NCBI RefSeq assembly: GCF_050908995.1
Contig: NC_135130.1
Location: forward strand, 10,099,001-10,163,000
Direction: 5' to 3'
DNA length: 64,000 nt
From: Andrena cerasifolii
Taxonomy: Eukaryota > Arthropoda > Insecta > Hymenoptera > Andrenidae
A program made the translations under genes and the position numbers. The notes under the pieces are model-generated. The model did no database searches and was not told the origin of the DNA. It saw only the letters and a list, made by a program, of their open reading frames with translations. This document shows, in pieces, positions 1 to 12,900 of this stretch (position 1 is the stretch's first letter; each line of letters starts with the position of its first letter).

Positions 1-387
1 AAAGGACGAAAAATACAGGGAAAAGTGATTTCAAACGTGAAGTGTCGTTATTTTCTAAAAAAAATGTAATTTTTGTAATTTTTTTTTAATTCACCCCCTA
101 GAAAAAAGAATAATCTTCAAAATAAAAAAGGTTTCAGTCGAATCGAATAATAACTTTTAGAGATACAGGTCCCACCGATTTGGATCAATTTTTTGACGCC
201 TTAACTTTAACGACTCCCCAGGGCTGTTTGCACTGATTAATTATAAAACAAAAAATATATTTCTATAACATAAGACATCCTTAATACAATGCAACAAGTC
301 CCATTAAATTATATATAGTAGTTTTCCTTTAATTAATTCCTAAATATCACCTATTTTTTGGGGCTCTAGACCAGAACCTCCCCTTAA
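1..387 (+). mobile_element. TTAA-bounded MITE family A, right part, cut by the window edge
   Basis: This is the right-hand part of a non-autonomous DNA element. From the window start it aligns by eye along almost its whole length with 28190-28573. Both copies share blocks such as GACGAAAAATA near the start, TTAACGACTCCCCAG in the middle and TTTCCTTTAATTAATTCC near the end. It stops at AGAACCTCCCCTTAA (373-387), which is the inverse of the left terminus TTAAGGGGAGGTTC of the complete copy at 27977. The middle of the two copies differs: a stretch near 28265-28350 is missing or replaced here. There is no coding capacity. The terminal TTAA at 384-387 is also the first four bases of the next element. 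That this is a MITE moved by a transposase encoded elsewhere is inference from the terminal repeats and copy number. Confidence 0.8.
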
Positions 388-739
388 CGGGTTAGACCAC
401 CTTGGCCAGGTCAAGAAATTTCGCATCTCTGCGAATTTATTTCTAAGCGACAAAAACACTTTTGTCGATAAAATTTTTTCAATGAAGACGTCTGTGAATA
501 ATATATAATTTTTTTTTCAAACACCAAAACATTCCGAAAACTTTAAATGCGTTTTTCTCGATACCACGTTTTCCGAAACGGTGTACGCTGTAATTTGAGT
601 AAAACTCTATGGATTTTTATACAATTTTGCGCGGATGTTCTTTAATGTATTCTCTATCGTCCGGCCGTCGATTTTTCTCGATATTTTAATTTTTACCTAA
701 CTTATGCGTAATTGAAGTCAAGGTAGTCTAACCCTTTAA
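384..739. mobile_element. TTAA-bounded MITE family B
   Basis: This short element has terminal inverted repeats of about 21 bp. The left end reads TTAACGGGTTAGACCACCTT, and the inverse of the right end (CTAACCCTTTAA, 728-739) reads TTAAAGGGTTAGACTACCTT. The inside is AT-rich and non-coding, and contains a GCGTTTTTCTCGA motif at about 549 that recurs inside the family F element at about 62789. The left TTAA is shared with the end of the family A copy at 1-387, so one of the two inserted into the other's target duplication. No open frame of note is present. TTAA targets are typical of piggyBac-type transposases, but piggyBac ends normally begin CCY rather than GGG, so the superfamily is left open. 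Confidence 0.75.
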
Positions 740-3700
740 CGTTTCATAGAGGGGTGGATGTACTTCAATTTATACTCTACATTCGCGGCTCAATTCCACT
801 GGCGGCGTGACACGCTGGCGCTTACTAAACGTACCTATATTATACAGTATAAATAACCCCCAGGAATATGAGGCAGTGCTACATTGTGCGTCGATAAAAT
901 ATTTCAGCTAATTTCAGTCAATTGGGCGCAGTATTTGGACTAGCCATAGTCACAAGCATTCATGAATACGTCGAGATAGACTTCGACTCCTGTATTGGCG
1001 AATTAGTGATTTGTATCCCGTCGATCGATCATAACGCCCCGGATCATACAGAGGATTGGCGCATCGATAGATGCGCCCAATATTATGGATCCTATGAAAG
1101 TGCCACTAATCAACTGGGAACTTCGTTTAATGGAATTAACTGGCCGGCGCCGCTATGCAAACGGACGGGTTAGCTCACAGGGACAGAATGTTCTGGGCTT
1201 TGGTGTGTTTATGTTTAATGCTAAATCAGGAGCTGTGAATTCCGAAAATTGTACTCCAAATGAAGGGCGCTAATCCGCCGTACACGTGCACCGTATCCTA
1301 AAAATTCAGTCCAACACCGATTTGACGTGTCTGTCCAGATCCATGAATTAATGCGACACGTGGCGGTAGACCCTTCCGGCACATTGAGAGATTTACGTCG
1401 TTCAATTGCATTCACTAACACTACGAGCGGTGACGTAGACCGCTCTCCGAGAGGTAATTCACCAATTATTAGCCTGAATGTTGCACACCTCATATTCCCA
1501 GAGTCACAGAGTAACTTCAGCGGATACGATTAATTAACGACAAGGTGACCGGTCCATTACGTTCATTGAATTATAATGCGGAGGCCCTCGTGCGATATCG
1601 ATCATCTCCCTACGTCCATTCGCGCGACTCGATCGCGTAACTGCCCTAACATCGTAAAACACTGAGGGAAGATATGCTGCGCTAAGTGTTCAGCCACCTG
1701 AAATCTTAATACGTAAACCAGAGAGCTGCTATATGTTTGCGTGTTTGTCGCCTAAAAACTTTCGAACGATAAACCCTGGGATCGGGAAATGTGCCTCAGG
1801 CCTTCATGCCTGACTAATCCAAACGAATGCGACTATTTTCACACAAAAACAAAAAGAATTTTTCTGTAAAATCAGAATCTAAATTTCGCGCGAACTCGAG
1901 TAGCGAAGCTAGTATTATATAGAGGAAAGCGGTACTTGCGTCCTTCCGAGAAATCTTCTTTTTCAGCGAGTCAAATAATTTGTTTTCAAAGAAGGACTCT
2001 CATTCTAATTCTGCAAGGTTCAATTAAAGTTTATTTCGCCAGCAGGAAAAATACACAACTCGGTTTCGCCCCAATTTTCCCCACGCGCTCCACGATCGTA
2101 AATTAATAATTCTTCGTGTAAAGTACACTGATGTTGGGTGTACATATGCACGTCAAACATCACGCCACCTTGATACGGGCTCATCCGTTCGTTGGCGTCT
2201 TCCACGTGATGTCGCCTTAGTCTTCGTGGCATAGCAATCCGATAGGATGTCCCGGCACAGTCAACTGTTTGCCCGTACACCTCTTTCGCCGATCCTCCAT
2301 ATAGGTAGAATGCGGGCTTTGATCTACCAGCATCGATATCGTACGCCGCCCCGCTTCCGCCTGGCTGCACTTTTCGGGCGGACAGGGAAGTAGGAAATAA
2401 ACGATCGACGACACTAGCGGGAAGGGGCCCTGCTGACACATGGCACTGAGAAATTCCAGATGCTCAAGCCAAGAGACAGCAGAGAGGATCTGCTCTTGTC
2501 GGTTTACCTACGGGGATTACTGATCCCAGAGTAACCGAGCAGAATCTACGAATTTATAATTGGAAAACAGCTTAAAAGCTCCGCCAGTCTCATGTAATAT
2601 TGACGAACACTATTTAAAGGTTGCCAGATGTTCAGTAGTATCGGGCAGTGCGGTGGCGGCCAGCAGCGGCTGATAAACCGTTCACCTATACTACTGGGGA
2701 TTCAGTGGCATTGAACAGTTTGGTCGAACTAAAAGCTTCTAATAAGGGGACGAATTGAACATGGTGTCGCGTTATCTCCCCCGCATTTCACCTCAGAAGC
2801 GGAATGTTTTTTGTCAAACTCCAACCGTCTCGAATCAAAGTGCAACCAACTACGCGGGACGAGGATCTCGTTTAAAGTTTATCATAAGCAGCGGGAGTCT
2901 TCAGCGCCTAGTCAGAAACTTCCCTACTGGAAGCGCGAGACGGCGGAAAGCCACGTGAAAGAAGAATGATACGCGACGAAGTTTCGAATTGGATTAATTG
3001 GCGTCTACTCGACCGGTTAAACGGCATCCACCGGGCGGTTCGGAGCAGGTTATCAACTAATTTAGACGGGTTCAAGCAAAGCAAAGACCTACAATTGGGA
3101 TTTGCGGCATTCCGCAAACGAATTCGTAGGAAATTCATCAGAGCGGTGGAGACGCTTTGAGTAATGCTGCAAATCCTCTGACGCGAATTTGTAATTTGCA
3201 TACGTTTTTATAAAAGTATTCCCTGGATGTGGGAAGAGCTCGGCTCAAAGCGGGCGCGCCTGGTTGTTAGTAGCGGGAATTTGCTATTTAATGTAGGGAC
3301 CTGCTTTAAATACTAATCCTCTTTAAACTTTATTCTCGAAAATGCTGTGCTGTAATAAACTTCCTTTCTCTAATCAATCATACCGCGCGCCAAATACTGG
3401 CCCAGTCATTCTTTAAGCTCTCGCAGGGTATAGTAACTCTGGCAACTCATAAAACCACTTGTGCACGGAGTATGATACTTCTAAACTAATCTGAAACTGC
3501 GGAGCCCGGAGTGATGTTGTTGAACAGCAGCGATGAAGCCGTTTCGAAACGAGTCTACTTGGCCGCGAATCAATCGCTGTTCACTCAACCACGATGGATT
3601 TCACGCGTCCACGGCACAAAGCGATCCAGGAGCCAGCCAAAGCGTTATAGGCGGCGAGATATAGGTGCAGATTAACGAAGTATTAAGAGCAGAGTACTCC

Positions 3701-5102
3701 GCGTAAGCCGGGGATATGCACGATGGCGCATACAGATGTGATGCAAATTAGCGTTTAGTATAAGCCGTGCTAACCTTGCTAGCTTGCTCCCGCCCCATCG
3801 ACGCCTTTCGCAACGTCTATGGCCGTTAAGCTACTGTTTGATCGTTCATGGGACCTTGCGAAATCGAAAGTTCCACCCTGAATTTAGACGGAGCGCAGCA
3901 AGTTACTACGGCGCGATCTCGCGAACGTTATATTTTTCAATAAATCTCAGGGTGTATAAATACTCACACTTAAACGTAGCAAAAGGATCGTCCAAGAGAT
4001 TCTATCTTCCGGTTTTAATCCTGGCAGGAGTGTAACTTAGAAATCTCCAATATTCAGCATGAAACTGCTAAATCTCGCAAATATTAGACCTTTAAACTTC
4101 GACGGCGCACCTTGACAGAGTGCGAGTCCTCTGAATTTCTTAACTGGATTTCAGGAAGGTTCAGTGATACTTTAAGAGACTCTTGGAAGCCGTTAGGCAG
4201 TGTTCGAATCCACTTAAACAGCAGTAAGTTAAATTACAGTACTTTAACGGTATCGACGTTCGTGCCCCTTTGAACGGGCGTATTTAACGCGAGATACCGG
4301 ATAGGCCACGGGTCCACGGAATTAATGTTAATGTAGTCACGCTAATGGCGTGGTTATCATATGAATATGTGTCACGAAGACTAGGTCAGACTCGATTCCT
4401 GGCCTATAGTATATAATACCTGCGGTGTGCTAGTACATAGGGATTACAACTGGAATGGGATTCCATTTGCGTAACACAGTCGCACGTCAGAAAGGGCTGG
4501 ACGCGCCACTTCTGTAACGGGGTAGTGGCGCGGAGGGGATTACGCCCCGATAAATTCACGCGATTTATGCTAATAAGAAGGTCAATCGTAAAATCAGGCG
4601 GCAGTCTGACACGCTGCTGGTTCCTACTACTTGGAAGCAACACCCAGTAGTGGCGGTCAGTATATAGTCCGCATGGGACAGCCTGGTTGACTTGTACTAC
4701 TGATTTAAGTCCGCCAGTGACGGACAGTAGGGTGGAGTGGGGCTAAAAGTACTGAATGCAAAATCTCCATTCGTAAACAATCGATAGAATATTTTAGCAT
4801 AACTGTGTTGATTGCAAGGGTAATGGAGACGACCACAGAGTCGTCAGACGTTTTTGTCATTGTGTATATCAAGAAGCGAAAAAAGTACGCCTTTTTTATT
4901 GTGTTATTCGAAGTAAACTGCGTTAAGATTGTATGTTCCTTTAGTAATGTGTACATGGCATTGTTTATTTCTGAATGATAATATTTTTTAACGGAAATAT
5001 CGGCGAAACTATAGAGGTACCATTGGGGCAAAAAGTTCCTTACTTATATTTTTGTTAAAGAGGTCATGTTAAAATACTAAAAAGAGTGGTTGTCTTATAT
5101 TT
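740..5102. other. Unassigned DNA, no gene recognised
   Basis: Mixed-composition DNA with many short open frames on both strands, the longest 139 codons at 2020-2439 on the minus strand. None of the translations shows a domain, a run of conserved-looking residues or a signal peptide. There are no long homopolymers or tandem repeats and no inverted-repeat element that I could pair. TATA-like words (for example near 848) have no convincing initiator partner. I see nothing further to annotate here. Confidence 0.5.
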
Positions 5103-5358
5103 TTAATTTAAAAAAAAAATCAAAACCGACTTTAAAAAAGAATGCAAAATGCACTCAAAAGTAAAAAATAATTTTTTTCCTTATTTAATCTACGACTCTC
5201 ATATTTTTTAAGTCTGCGCCTCGTCATTTGCACTGCGCAAATCTGGCGCCGACTTAAACAAAATTGAGAGTCGTGGATTAAATAAGGGAAAAAATTATTT
5301 TGTACTGTTTAGGGCATGTTTATTTTTTTTTAAGTCAGTTTTAATTTTTTTAAAAATT
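5103..5358. mobile_element. Foldback MITE with about 110-bp inverted arms
   Basis: The two arms are inverted copies of each other. The left arm contains AAAACCGACTTTAAAAAA (about 5122) and TTATTTAATCTACGACTCTC (from about 5181). The right arm contains the inverse forms, GAGAGTCGTGGATTAAATAA (from about 5265) and TTTTTAAGTCAGTTTTAATT. The centre holds TTTGCACTGCGCAAATC at about 5227. A second copy of the left arm and centre lies at 22030-22180. The element is non-coding. Exact boundaries are blurred by A and T runs at both ends, so no target duplication can be read. Confidence 0.75.
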
Positions 5359-7147
5359 TTTTACGTTTCATGCCCGCGGCAAAACTTCCATTTTGAATTG
5401 GCTCGCATTTTGCGATATAACTGAACAAAAAATAACACTACTAACTAACAATTTCGTAAAAGTAAAGCACAATAGTTGTAGTTTATACAAAACGACACCA
5501 TATATCTCCAGCTTATTATTACTAAATTTTACATAGGTTTATATAAAAAACGAGACTTTCAGCCCTACCCTACCCAAATATTGAACGGTGCTTAGTCAGG
5601 CAGCATCACAACTGCGACATCGTCAGTCGAACGACTTATCGTCATCGGTTCACGCAGAAGACCGCATTGTAGTAGGTCTTTCCACGCGAGCAGCACCCCG
5701 CTGCTCCAGATTCAGAAATTCCTGCGACCCGCCGACAGGGTCCCCAAGGAAACGTCAAGGATCCATGTGTTAGCGCACAACAGTGCGCGGCGCGAAATTA
5801 CATAGCGCGAGCAAACGTCGTATGCTTGGCGTACGCCGGCCGGAAACAGCCGCCTTTGATGTTCCCTGCCTTTGACTTGTATTTCTTTCCGTCTCGTGTT
5901 CACCAAGGCGAATCAACCTGTGAGCGTCACGCGCGAACAGGAGCAGATCAGACGGGCTGTAGAACGTATTCCGCGTGAAAAGGGCTCCGGCGCGACGAGG
6001 TAGCAGGTTGTCGGTTTCCTTTTCGCGATTCCTACTAGCTTCATTCCAATTGCTTCGGCCAGCAAACGCGTTCTCGTTGGAAAACGGGTTCGACTTCGAA
6101 ATTGCTCTGCCCCGTCTTCTAGCACTGGCTCTCTGACGAATTGGATCGGCCAGTAGCTTGCGCCCCGGTCGTGATTCGCTTCATCTTTTATGGCGCAAGT
6201 AGCAGGTCATTCCAGGAGACATATAATAAACTATTGGATGGTTCATTCATGGGGAATTACACGATTGCAGAATCGGATTTCATGCAACCCCGAGTCACGT
6301 AGGGCTCGCTTAGGAACGTTGCGTTAATATCTTTGCAGCGTATACAATCTCTTGCTCCTCTGTGCTTTCACGGGATATTTTAAAGGCTTCCCTGCATGTG
6401 CGCATGGCCTGAATTCGTTAACTATGTAAGCAAATACGTGTAATGTATTCCTGTCATGAAGCAGCAGTTACATTATCTGAGCACTATTTTAATGCGCATG
6501 GCATGCGAAATTTTCTTGCTCCTGTATGCGCGCAAGCAAGAGCAAAGCCGCGGGATACCATAAGTGAGGAGCGGATAATGCTGATAGAAGAAGGATGTTA
6601 AGAAGGAACGCTTGATATTACGAGATACAAAGCATATTGCCGAGGTAATAAGAGATATATCACCTTGCAGTGAGAACAGCTCTGCAAGCAAACGCAGAGC
6701 CAGCTGTATTATCCCGCGGCACGAACGAAAACGTTGACACGAATTTTTGCCAACCCCTGACAACTAGAGAACAGCGCAGACCGAGGGTGGCGAGGAGAAA
6801 GCAGCCGCGGTGGTACAAGACGCAAGGGTTGCGGTACGTAAGTAACTCGGTTATGAACCATCCATTACCTTGTTCAACTGCACTGGCGATACTCTTACCC
6901 CTGGGTTGGTCCAGACCCTTGCTTCTAACCCCCGCGCCACATAACTCTGTGAAGCCCCTAAGTGCACCACCGCCAAGGTCCCACGTACAGTGTTTACAGA
7001 GTTTCCCTTAAACGGTGTCAAAGCATCCCCTTCTCGGTAAGGAACGCTGGCCGCCATGTCCACTGATGTCAAACAACGGGGAACGTTGTTTGCCGCTGGA
7101 CAGCCTGCAATTCACTTTTCAACGTCCAAAACCGAGGTGTATGTCTT
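5359..7147. other. Unassigned DNA, no gene recognised
   Basis: No protein was recognised in any frame. The longest frame is 113 codons at 6670-7011 on the plus strand and has no visible domain. A TATATAAAA-type word occurs near 5540, but nothing else supports a promoter. A short perfect hairpin at 7070-7092 is listed separately. Confidence 0.5.
7070..7092. repeat. Perfect 9-bp stem hairpin
   Basis: CAAACAACG and CGTTGTTTG are perfect inverse partners separated by the 5-base loop GGGAA. No T-run follows, so it does not resemble a bacterial-type terminator. It lies about 55 bp upstream of an AT-rich transposon-like block and may belong to it. Function unknown. Confidence 0.6.
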
Positions 7148-7536
7148 TTAAGGGGGTTTCGATTTTTTCGCTTGATTTTTCCACGAAAACATCGAGACTT
7201 CAACTTTAAATAGCCGCCATTTTGTTTTAAATGAATATTCCGAAAATTCTCTCCGCTAATCAGAGGATATATTAATGTACTAACGAAATCTTTTTTGTTG
7301 TTTGATTTTAGATAATCTGGCACCGAATGGCAGTGCTCGCCGAAAAAACAAATTTTTAAAAATTAAATTTCTATTATAAACGTAAATATTTTTCTACGAA
7401 AAAATTACCAAATGTTCTTTAAATGTTCCTCTTTTAAGTGCAAAAAGTTCTGTAAAAATATATGCTTCCACTTTTTCAAAAAAAATTCACAAACACGCCC
7501 CTCTTTTCGGCCGCCTGACTAGGTATAACCCGTTAA
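7148..7536. mobile_element. TTAA-bounded element, right end of the D/E family; left end uncertain
   Basis: The right end, read inward from the TTAA at 7533-7536 on the minus strand, begins TTAACGGGTTATACCTAGTC and continues into a CAGGCGGCCGAAAAG block. This aligns with the ends at 56070 (TTAAGAGGTTACGCTCAGTC) and 40623 (TTAAGGGGTCACGCCTAGTT). The inside is AT-rich, with homopolymer runs like the other members. A TTAAGGGGG at 7148-7155 is the only plausible left terminus, but beyond those few bases it does not match the right end. The element may be truncated, rearranged or a composite. Confidence 0.5.
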
Positions 7537-7606
7537 CGAGTCAGTCGAAAGGGGTGACATTTTTCCATGCAGCGCTTATTTTACTTCGCATAGAATACTC
7601 GCGTAG

Positions 7607-7680
7607 CAAGCTTTATTATTATTATTTTTAAACGTCTTTATTGCACCGTTACAATTACAAATAAAACAATAATGGCGAAT
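7607..7680 (-). repeat. Possible 3' tail of a non-LTR element (weak)
   Basis: Read on the minus strand, this stretch has a GCAATAAAG word followed by a run of A and then AATAATAATAATAA. That is the kind of AATAAA plus trinucleotide tail left by 5'-truncated LINEs of several insect clades. No reverse transcriptase coding sequence lies upstream on the minus strand, and no target duplication was found. A plain microsatellite is equally possible. Confidence 0.2.
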
Positions 7681-9584
7681 AGGCGAGGTAACCTAACCTA
7701 AAAAGAACCAGACCTAACCTCCAATTGGGAAATTTCGGTGATGGCGCGGATCGATTGCCCAGGGAAGTGCGATTTATCGTTGACAAGGGATGAAAGAAGT
7801 TCGTAGGAGAAGTAGATAAGCTCTCAAGAGTTGTTAGCTGTTGGTCGTTCGTTAGCAGTAGCTTTTCCCGTAACAATGCGTTTCAATTTACTTGATTGCT
7901 CCTCAGCTGCTTTTTTCGACTGTATTAAAGGAGCTTTGAATGTTCGTTAACTGTTGATTGTGGGAACACTGGAGAAATTATTCTTCCGGGCTAAGAAGCG
8001 CCCCCATTTTATAGGCTATTAAATGAATCCTATTGTCTCCGAGTTCCAACCGGTCGTTCCATTCTTTAATCAAGCTTATAGAATCTCCTGAAGCTTGCTA
8101 AATGCTGTCTGCCAAGGACAATGAGTAATTGTCCTTTCGCTCCTTAATAAGAAAACTGTAATAAATCGGCATGAGTGAAGTTGCCATTTTTTGCCCGCGA
8201 TCCTTTCCGCCCGAAATTCTCCGCAGTATGTCAGTGCAGCCTGGGAAGCTCTTCACGCACGACAAGAGCCGCCGTGACTGAAGTTACAAAATTGCAACAG
8301 GCCAATACTCAATTGTTCCCGACCAGTAAACGTCCCTAAACGTATTCGCCATGCCCCATTTAGTACCGCTGCCATTGCGTGGACATTTCCAACATCTGTT
8401 ACGCGACAGTCATGTTTATATCCCAACTAGACAGCTGAGATCGCCCACGTGATGTGACACAAACTAAAATATTTCACTGGCATAAAATTCCACTAACAGC
8501 TCTGAACCCCACTATCGTAATGCACCGCGCATTCCGCTTTGTTGCGCCGCATAAACTCCATTTCCCGTTGAACTGAAGTCACTTTTATCAAACCGATTTT
8601 GCGGCGCATCCCTTTTGCAACATTTCAAGTGCAAGCTCCTGACCAGGCGCCATCCGACCACTCGACTTTAATTCCGCTCGGAATACAAAAGCAGCCGCCT
8701 CGCGATCATCCAACATACTGAAGTGCAATTGCGTGGAGTAGCACAAGTGACAAATCCCTGTTTAACGGTGCTTCAACGGCAAAAACGTTGCCGTTTTCTG
8801 ATCGACGATGGATGAGAGAATCGTTATTAATCATTCAGCGATACCGAACGGCAATTTTCGCCCGAGGCAATGGAAAGCGAGTGACGTTGGCCGTTTTAAT
8901 GTCAGTTGCCTGTATTTTTTTTTTTTCACACAAGTTTCTTCTGCAGCGTGTTTTCCCGACTGAAAGTGCCGCGTGACGTGCGTTGACACTGTCGAAAGGG
9001 ACAAAGAGGCCAATCACGCCTTTTGAAACAATATCGACTCTAATTCCCGCGTGACTTTTGATGAAATATACTGATATCCGAAGAATATTTATTCCACAAG
9101 GGGAAGCATGAATAACAAATCACCGTCGTGAATATCGTCCCTTTCATCTCCGGCTATTTGTCATGTTATTAACTGTAAAAGAGATGCACGAGCAAAAGTG
9201 GAGGAAAGCCTCATGGATATTTAGGAGGGCTGGCAGTTTTCTACTTCGTAAAGCGGAAATCGTTTCAGGGTGAGAAACGCCTTGCTCGGTGAATGCAATT
9301 AGGCGCTTCAGCCCCCCCTGCAACCCTGGCTACCGTAAGGAGGTGAGGAAGAACGATCGTTTCATTGAAATATTCTTCCCGTGGGTGAGGAAGCCACTCT
9401 CGCCAATCGTCGAGGTTTCTTTTCTTAACCCCGGCGCAGTTACCATAAATAAGCAGCGATAGTTAAGAGGATCGTCCGTTAACGTGGGGGTAAATACAGG
9501 GGGCAGTTAAACCGCGAGTAAGATTTGGCGGCCTGCCGCCATTCGTCCGGCGTAAATTTTAACAAGGTTACTGTTTGACATCGG

Positions 9585-9900
9585 CGGAGAGATTGGGAGA
9601 CTTGAGAGCACGAGGGGCTTGGCAGAAGAAGAGACGAATGCGCGATACACGGCGCGCGACAGGTACCGGGCAGAGGAATACCCTCGGATGACAGAAATTT
9701 AGAAGAGTCTGGAGGAGAAAGGAGGCAGAAAATATCGGAGCGTAAAAAGAGGATGGACGTATTATAGAAGGGGTCAGGTGGCGTTACAAAGGAAGGAGGC
9801 GGTGCGCAGGAATGGAGATAAAGTGACAGAGGTCGGAGGAAATAAGAGGGAAATATAGAAAAGCGAAGGGACAGCGACGGCAGTGGTATAGGTGGACCAT
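9585..9900 (+). repeat. Purine-rich tract
   Basis: About 315 bases in which the plus strand is strongly enriched in A and G, with repeated GGAGGA, GAGAAAGGAGG and AGAGGGAAAT type words but no fixed repeat period. Such tracts often arise from decayed microsatellites. In insects GAGAG words can also bind GAGA-type factors. Nothing coding is seen. Confidence 0.45.
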
Positions 9901-12900
9901 TTCTCGGACGAAAGAGCAGGGACTTCTACCCCGTTAATTTTATGCAGACGGAGCCCCTTTCCCCGTTCGATTCGACACGGGTTCAGGCTACGGGAGGGTG
10001 GAATGGAACAGGACCGAGCGAGCTACACGGAAAATGGCTCTGACCGCTAATCCAATCGGCTTTTGCGAGAATTAAGGCTGCTCTTTTCCGGCGTCGCGCG
10101 TGGATCCAATTTGGCACTTACGTAATTAACGCTGCCTACGACGCGCCGCGACAATTAACTTAGGCGCGTAATTAATGCAACGCAGGCTTGAATAATGTAG
10201 CGCCGATACCAGGGCTCGAGTTTAAAATTTAAGAACAGCCGACTATTTCGGCCGGGGGGAATCGTTAGAAAAAATACAGCCGACGGCTGCGTCGCACGCA
10301 CACCATCACCGGGCGTGAGATCCACGGGATTATTCAGGATTACGCGGTGAACTTTTAATTGTATTGCGTTTCGCAACGGAATGTTTAATCATCGCGGGAC
10401 AGTAGTGCACTTTTCATCGAATCCCGCAGCTTTTGATAATGCGCTTAGTTGAAAGTAATCAGGAAACAGGGGTGGGACTCGTCAAGTTTTTCCATTCTGC
10501 GCTGGACAGTGGATATCGCGAGCGCCAACTTCACCTGTAGTATTCCAATTTTGAAACGTTGCGATGCGTACCAGAGAGCACGGTCGAACACCCCCGCCCC
10601 GTTACGCGGGTGTGGCTAAACAGCTCGAAGGGAGCGCACGGTGCGCTTGGATTAGAAATTCAGACGGGACGCAGGTACACAGCGCAGAAAAACATAGGTG
10701 GAGGTCCGAAGTTCAACGATTATTTTACCGTCCGTGTTTCGATGCGAGCCGAAAAAAAAAAAGAACTGAATGCGTCGCGTCAGCAACGCACAATGCTTCC
10801 CTGGCCCAACGGCGGCACGGCGTAATTAAGATTTCTTTATCATTGCATTTGAATGCAAGAATGCCGAGCCTCCGCGGATCCCTTTGTTCATACACACGCT
10901 GGAAGAGTGGCGTTATCTCGCGGCCGCTAAATTTTCCTGAGTTACAGTCGCGAATTCAGTCGGGCCCCCTCGTTAATTAGCGACCGAAAGAAGAATCGCC
11001 GGGGGGCTCGTAAATCAAGAACAATGCAGGGAAATAGCGGGGCCGAGGGGGTGGGCGCTGCAAGCCACCGCCTACGCCAGAAAATATCCTCCGAACGGTA
11101 ACGCGAACTGGCCAGGAAAAAAATTTCTCCAAAGCCGCCCTACGTAGCCAAGACAGTGTCGGGAGGAGCGGCCAGCGTGTTCCGCCCGTTTCCGGGACGG
11201 ATAACACGAAATTTAATGAGAATCTTTGCCTCGCAGTTCCGCAGAATTCGATCCGTTGGATTAGCCTGATCAACTAGAATAATCTGTCGGAGCTATAGCG
11301 CTGAATTTACGAGCCAAAAAAGCTCTGGGAAACTGCATCTGAGCGGAACAGTAGTTTGCTGACGTCCGAGGGAGAAGAAGCGACAAAGGGGTAACGCCAC
11401 GGTGATAGTCCAAAAGTGGTAAAATGAATTTCGAGGTGATTTCAAAGGAATTTATGAACTTTATTAAAAATGTAGCATATGGTGCTTACGATATGTATAA
11501 AGAGGAGCAAAAAAATTTTCAGATTTTTTTAACAAAAAGTGGCAGCACAATAACAACACAGATGGAACGTATTTTTCATTTCAGTCATTTCGCTGTGGAA
11601 TTTTTCACGTCCAGGTCATTGGACCTAGAACGAAACGATAAAAAGTTTTGTAATCTACATACTAAATGCTGGAGAAGTTCTCAAGATTTAGAAAAAAATA
11701 TTGATTTTTGAAGGAATCGTGAATGTTTGAGAAAAAATCCGTTTTTTTTGCTAGAAAATTCAAGATTCAAGAAGAGCGTTTACTTATACTCTCCATGCAT
11801 GCTATTGTGTATTGCCTTATTAAAGTAATTAATCATTAATGGGAGTAGATACAGGGTGAAGGAGCGCAGAATGCCCGCCGCGCAGATACTCGATTCACGA
11901 AATGCTGCAATAGCACTCGGGGGTCTCGGTTCCATCGACGCTGAAAAATTCGTTGCCATAGTTGTTTCTCGACCCGAGTGTATAATACCTTCCGGGTTCC
12001 GCCGAATTCGATTCGATCACCACTACCAATTCGATTTCCCGCGTAATCAGAATTCCATTTTTACTCGGTGGAAGTTGAGGAATTTCATGAAGTTACGATA
12101 CCGGCTTCCATTTTTAAACAGCGAGCCACCGTGGCTGTAAATTCAACAGTAATTTTTCTAGTTGCCCACAGATATCTGATTTTCCTTAACCCCCTTCTAC
12201 CCTCGTAGAAAAATTAAATATCGTAACGCGCGAATGGCAGCTGAATCTTCGCTTCACCCGCGTAACAACGTATCTGAGTAACAACGTTACTTCCGCAGCG
12301 CCAGATTGATCGCTGCGCCTCGAGAGTCAATTTATGAGTCAACAAAGAACTGAAAGTTTGCCAGCTACAGAGTTTAGAGAGCACTGCTGCGTTCAGGATT
12401 TATCTCGCCTGGACTTTTTACCATTTTAAATTGCCTCACGCATCGTATAGGTTTATTGTTTTATAATGAAGAACCCGCGTTGGTGTACTTGCGGCTGCTA
12501 TTAAAGGGCGCTAATGTAAACACACAGCGAAGATCACTGGAGACGTGATTACCGTCGCGCCTAGGGCGTCGCTCTACTAGACGGCATTGCATTATTTGTT
12601 CATTGCGGAAGAAGGGAATGCCGGAAACGAAGGGTGTGTACGAACCTCGTGGAGAAATACACATTGATCCGACCACAGCCGGATTGCCAAACCGCCGACT
12701 GCAATGCAGCCGTCCATCGGACTGGTAGGTGTGTCGACACTGGTGCCGCTCTCGCGCCATGGGAAATTTAATTTCCCAGGCTACGGTACGCGGATACACA
12801 ACCGCCGCCGGCTTTAGTCGCCCCTCTGCCCTCAACCGCGCGAATATTCCCCCGAAACACGCGAAATGTCCATCGACTGGTTTGATTTGGTACACAGCCG

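Noticed and set aside
4201..4220. GTTCGAATCC as a tRNA B box
   Set aside because: No A box, acceptor stem or cloverleaf could be formed around it.
740..4740. Impression that this stretch is unusually even in composition, as if it were inserted or artificial
   Set aside because: I cannot measure composition reliably by eye, and CpG-rich hymenopteran DNA can look like this. A k-mer and GC profile would be needed.
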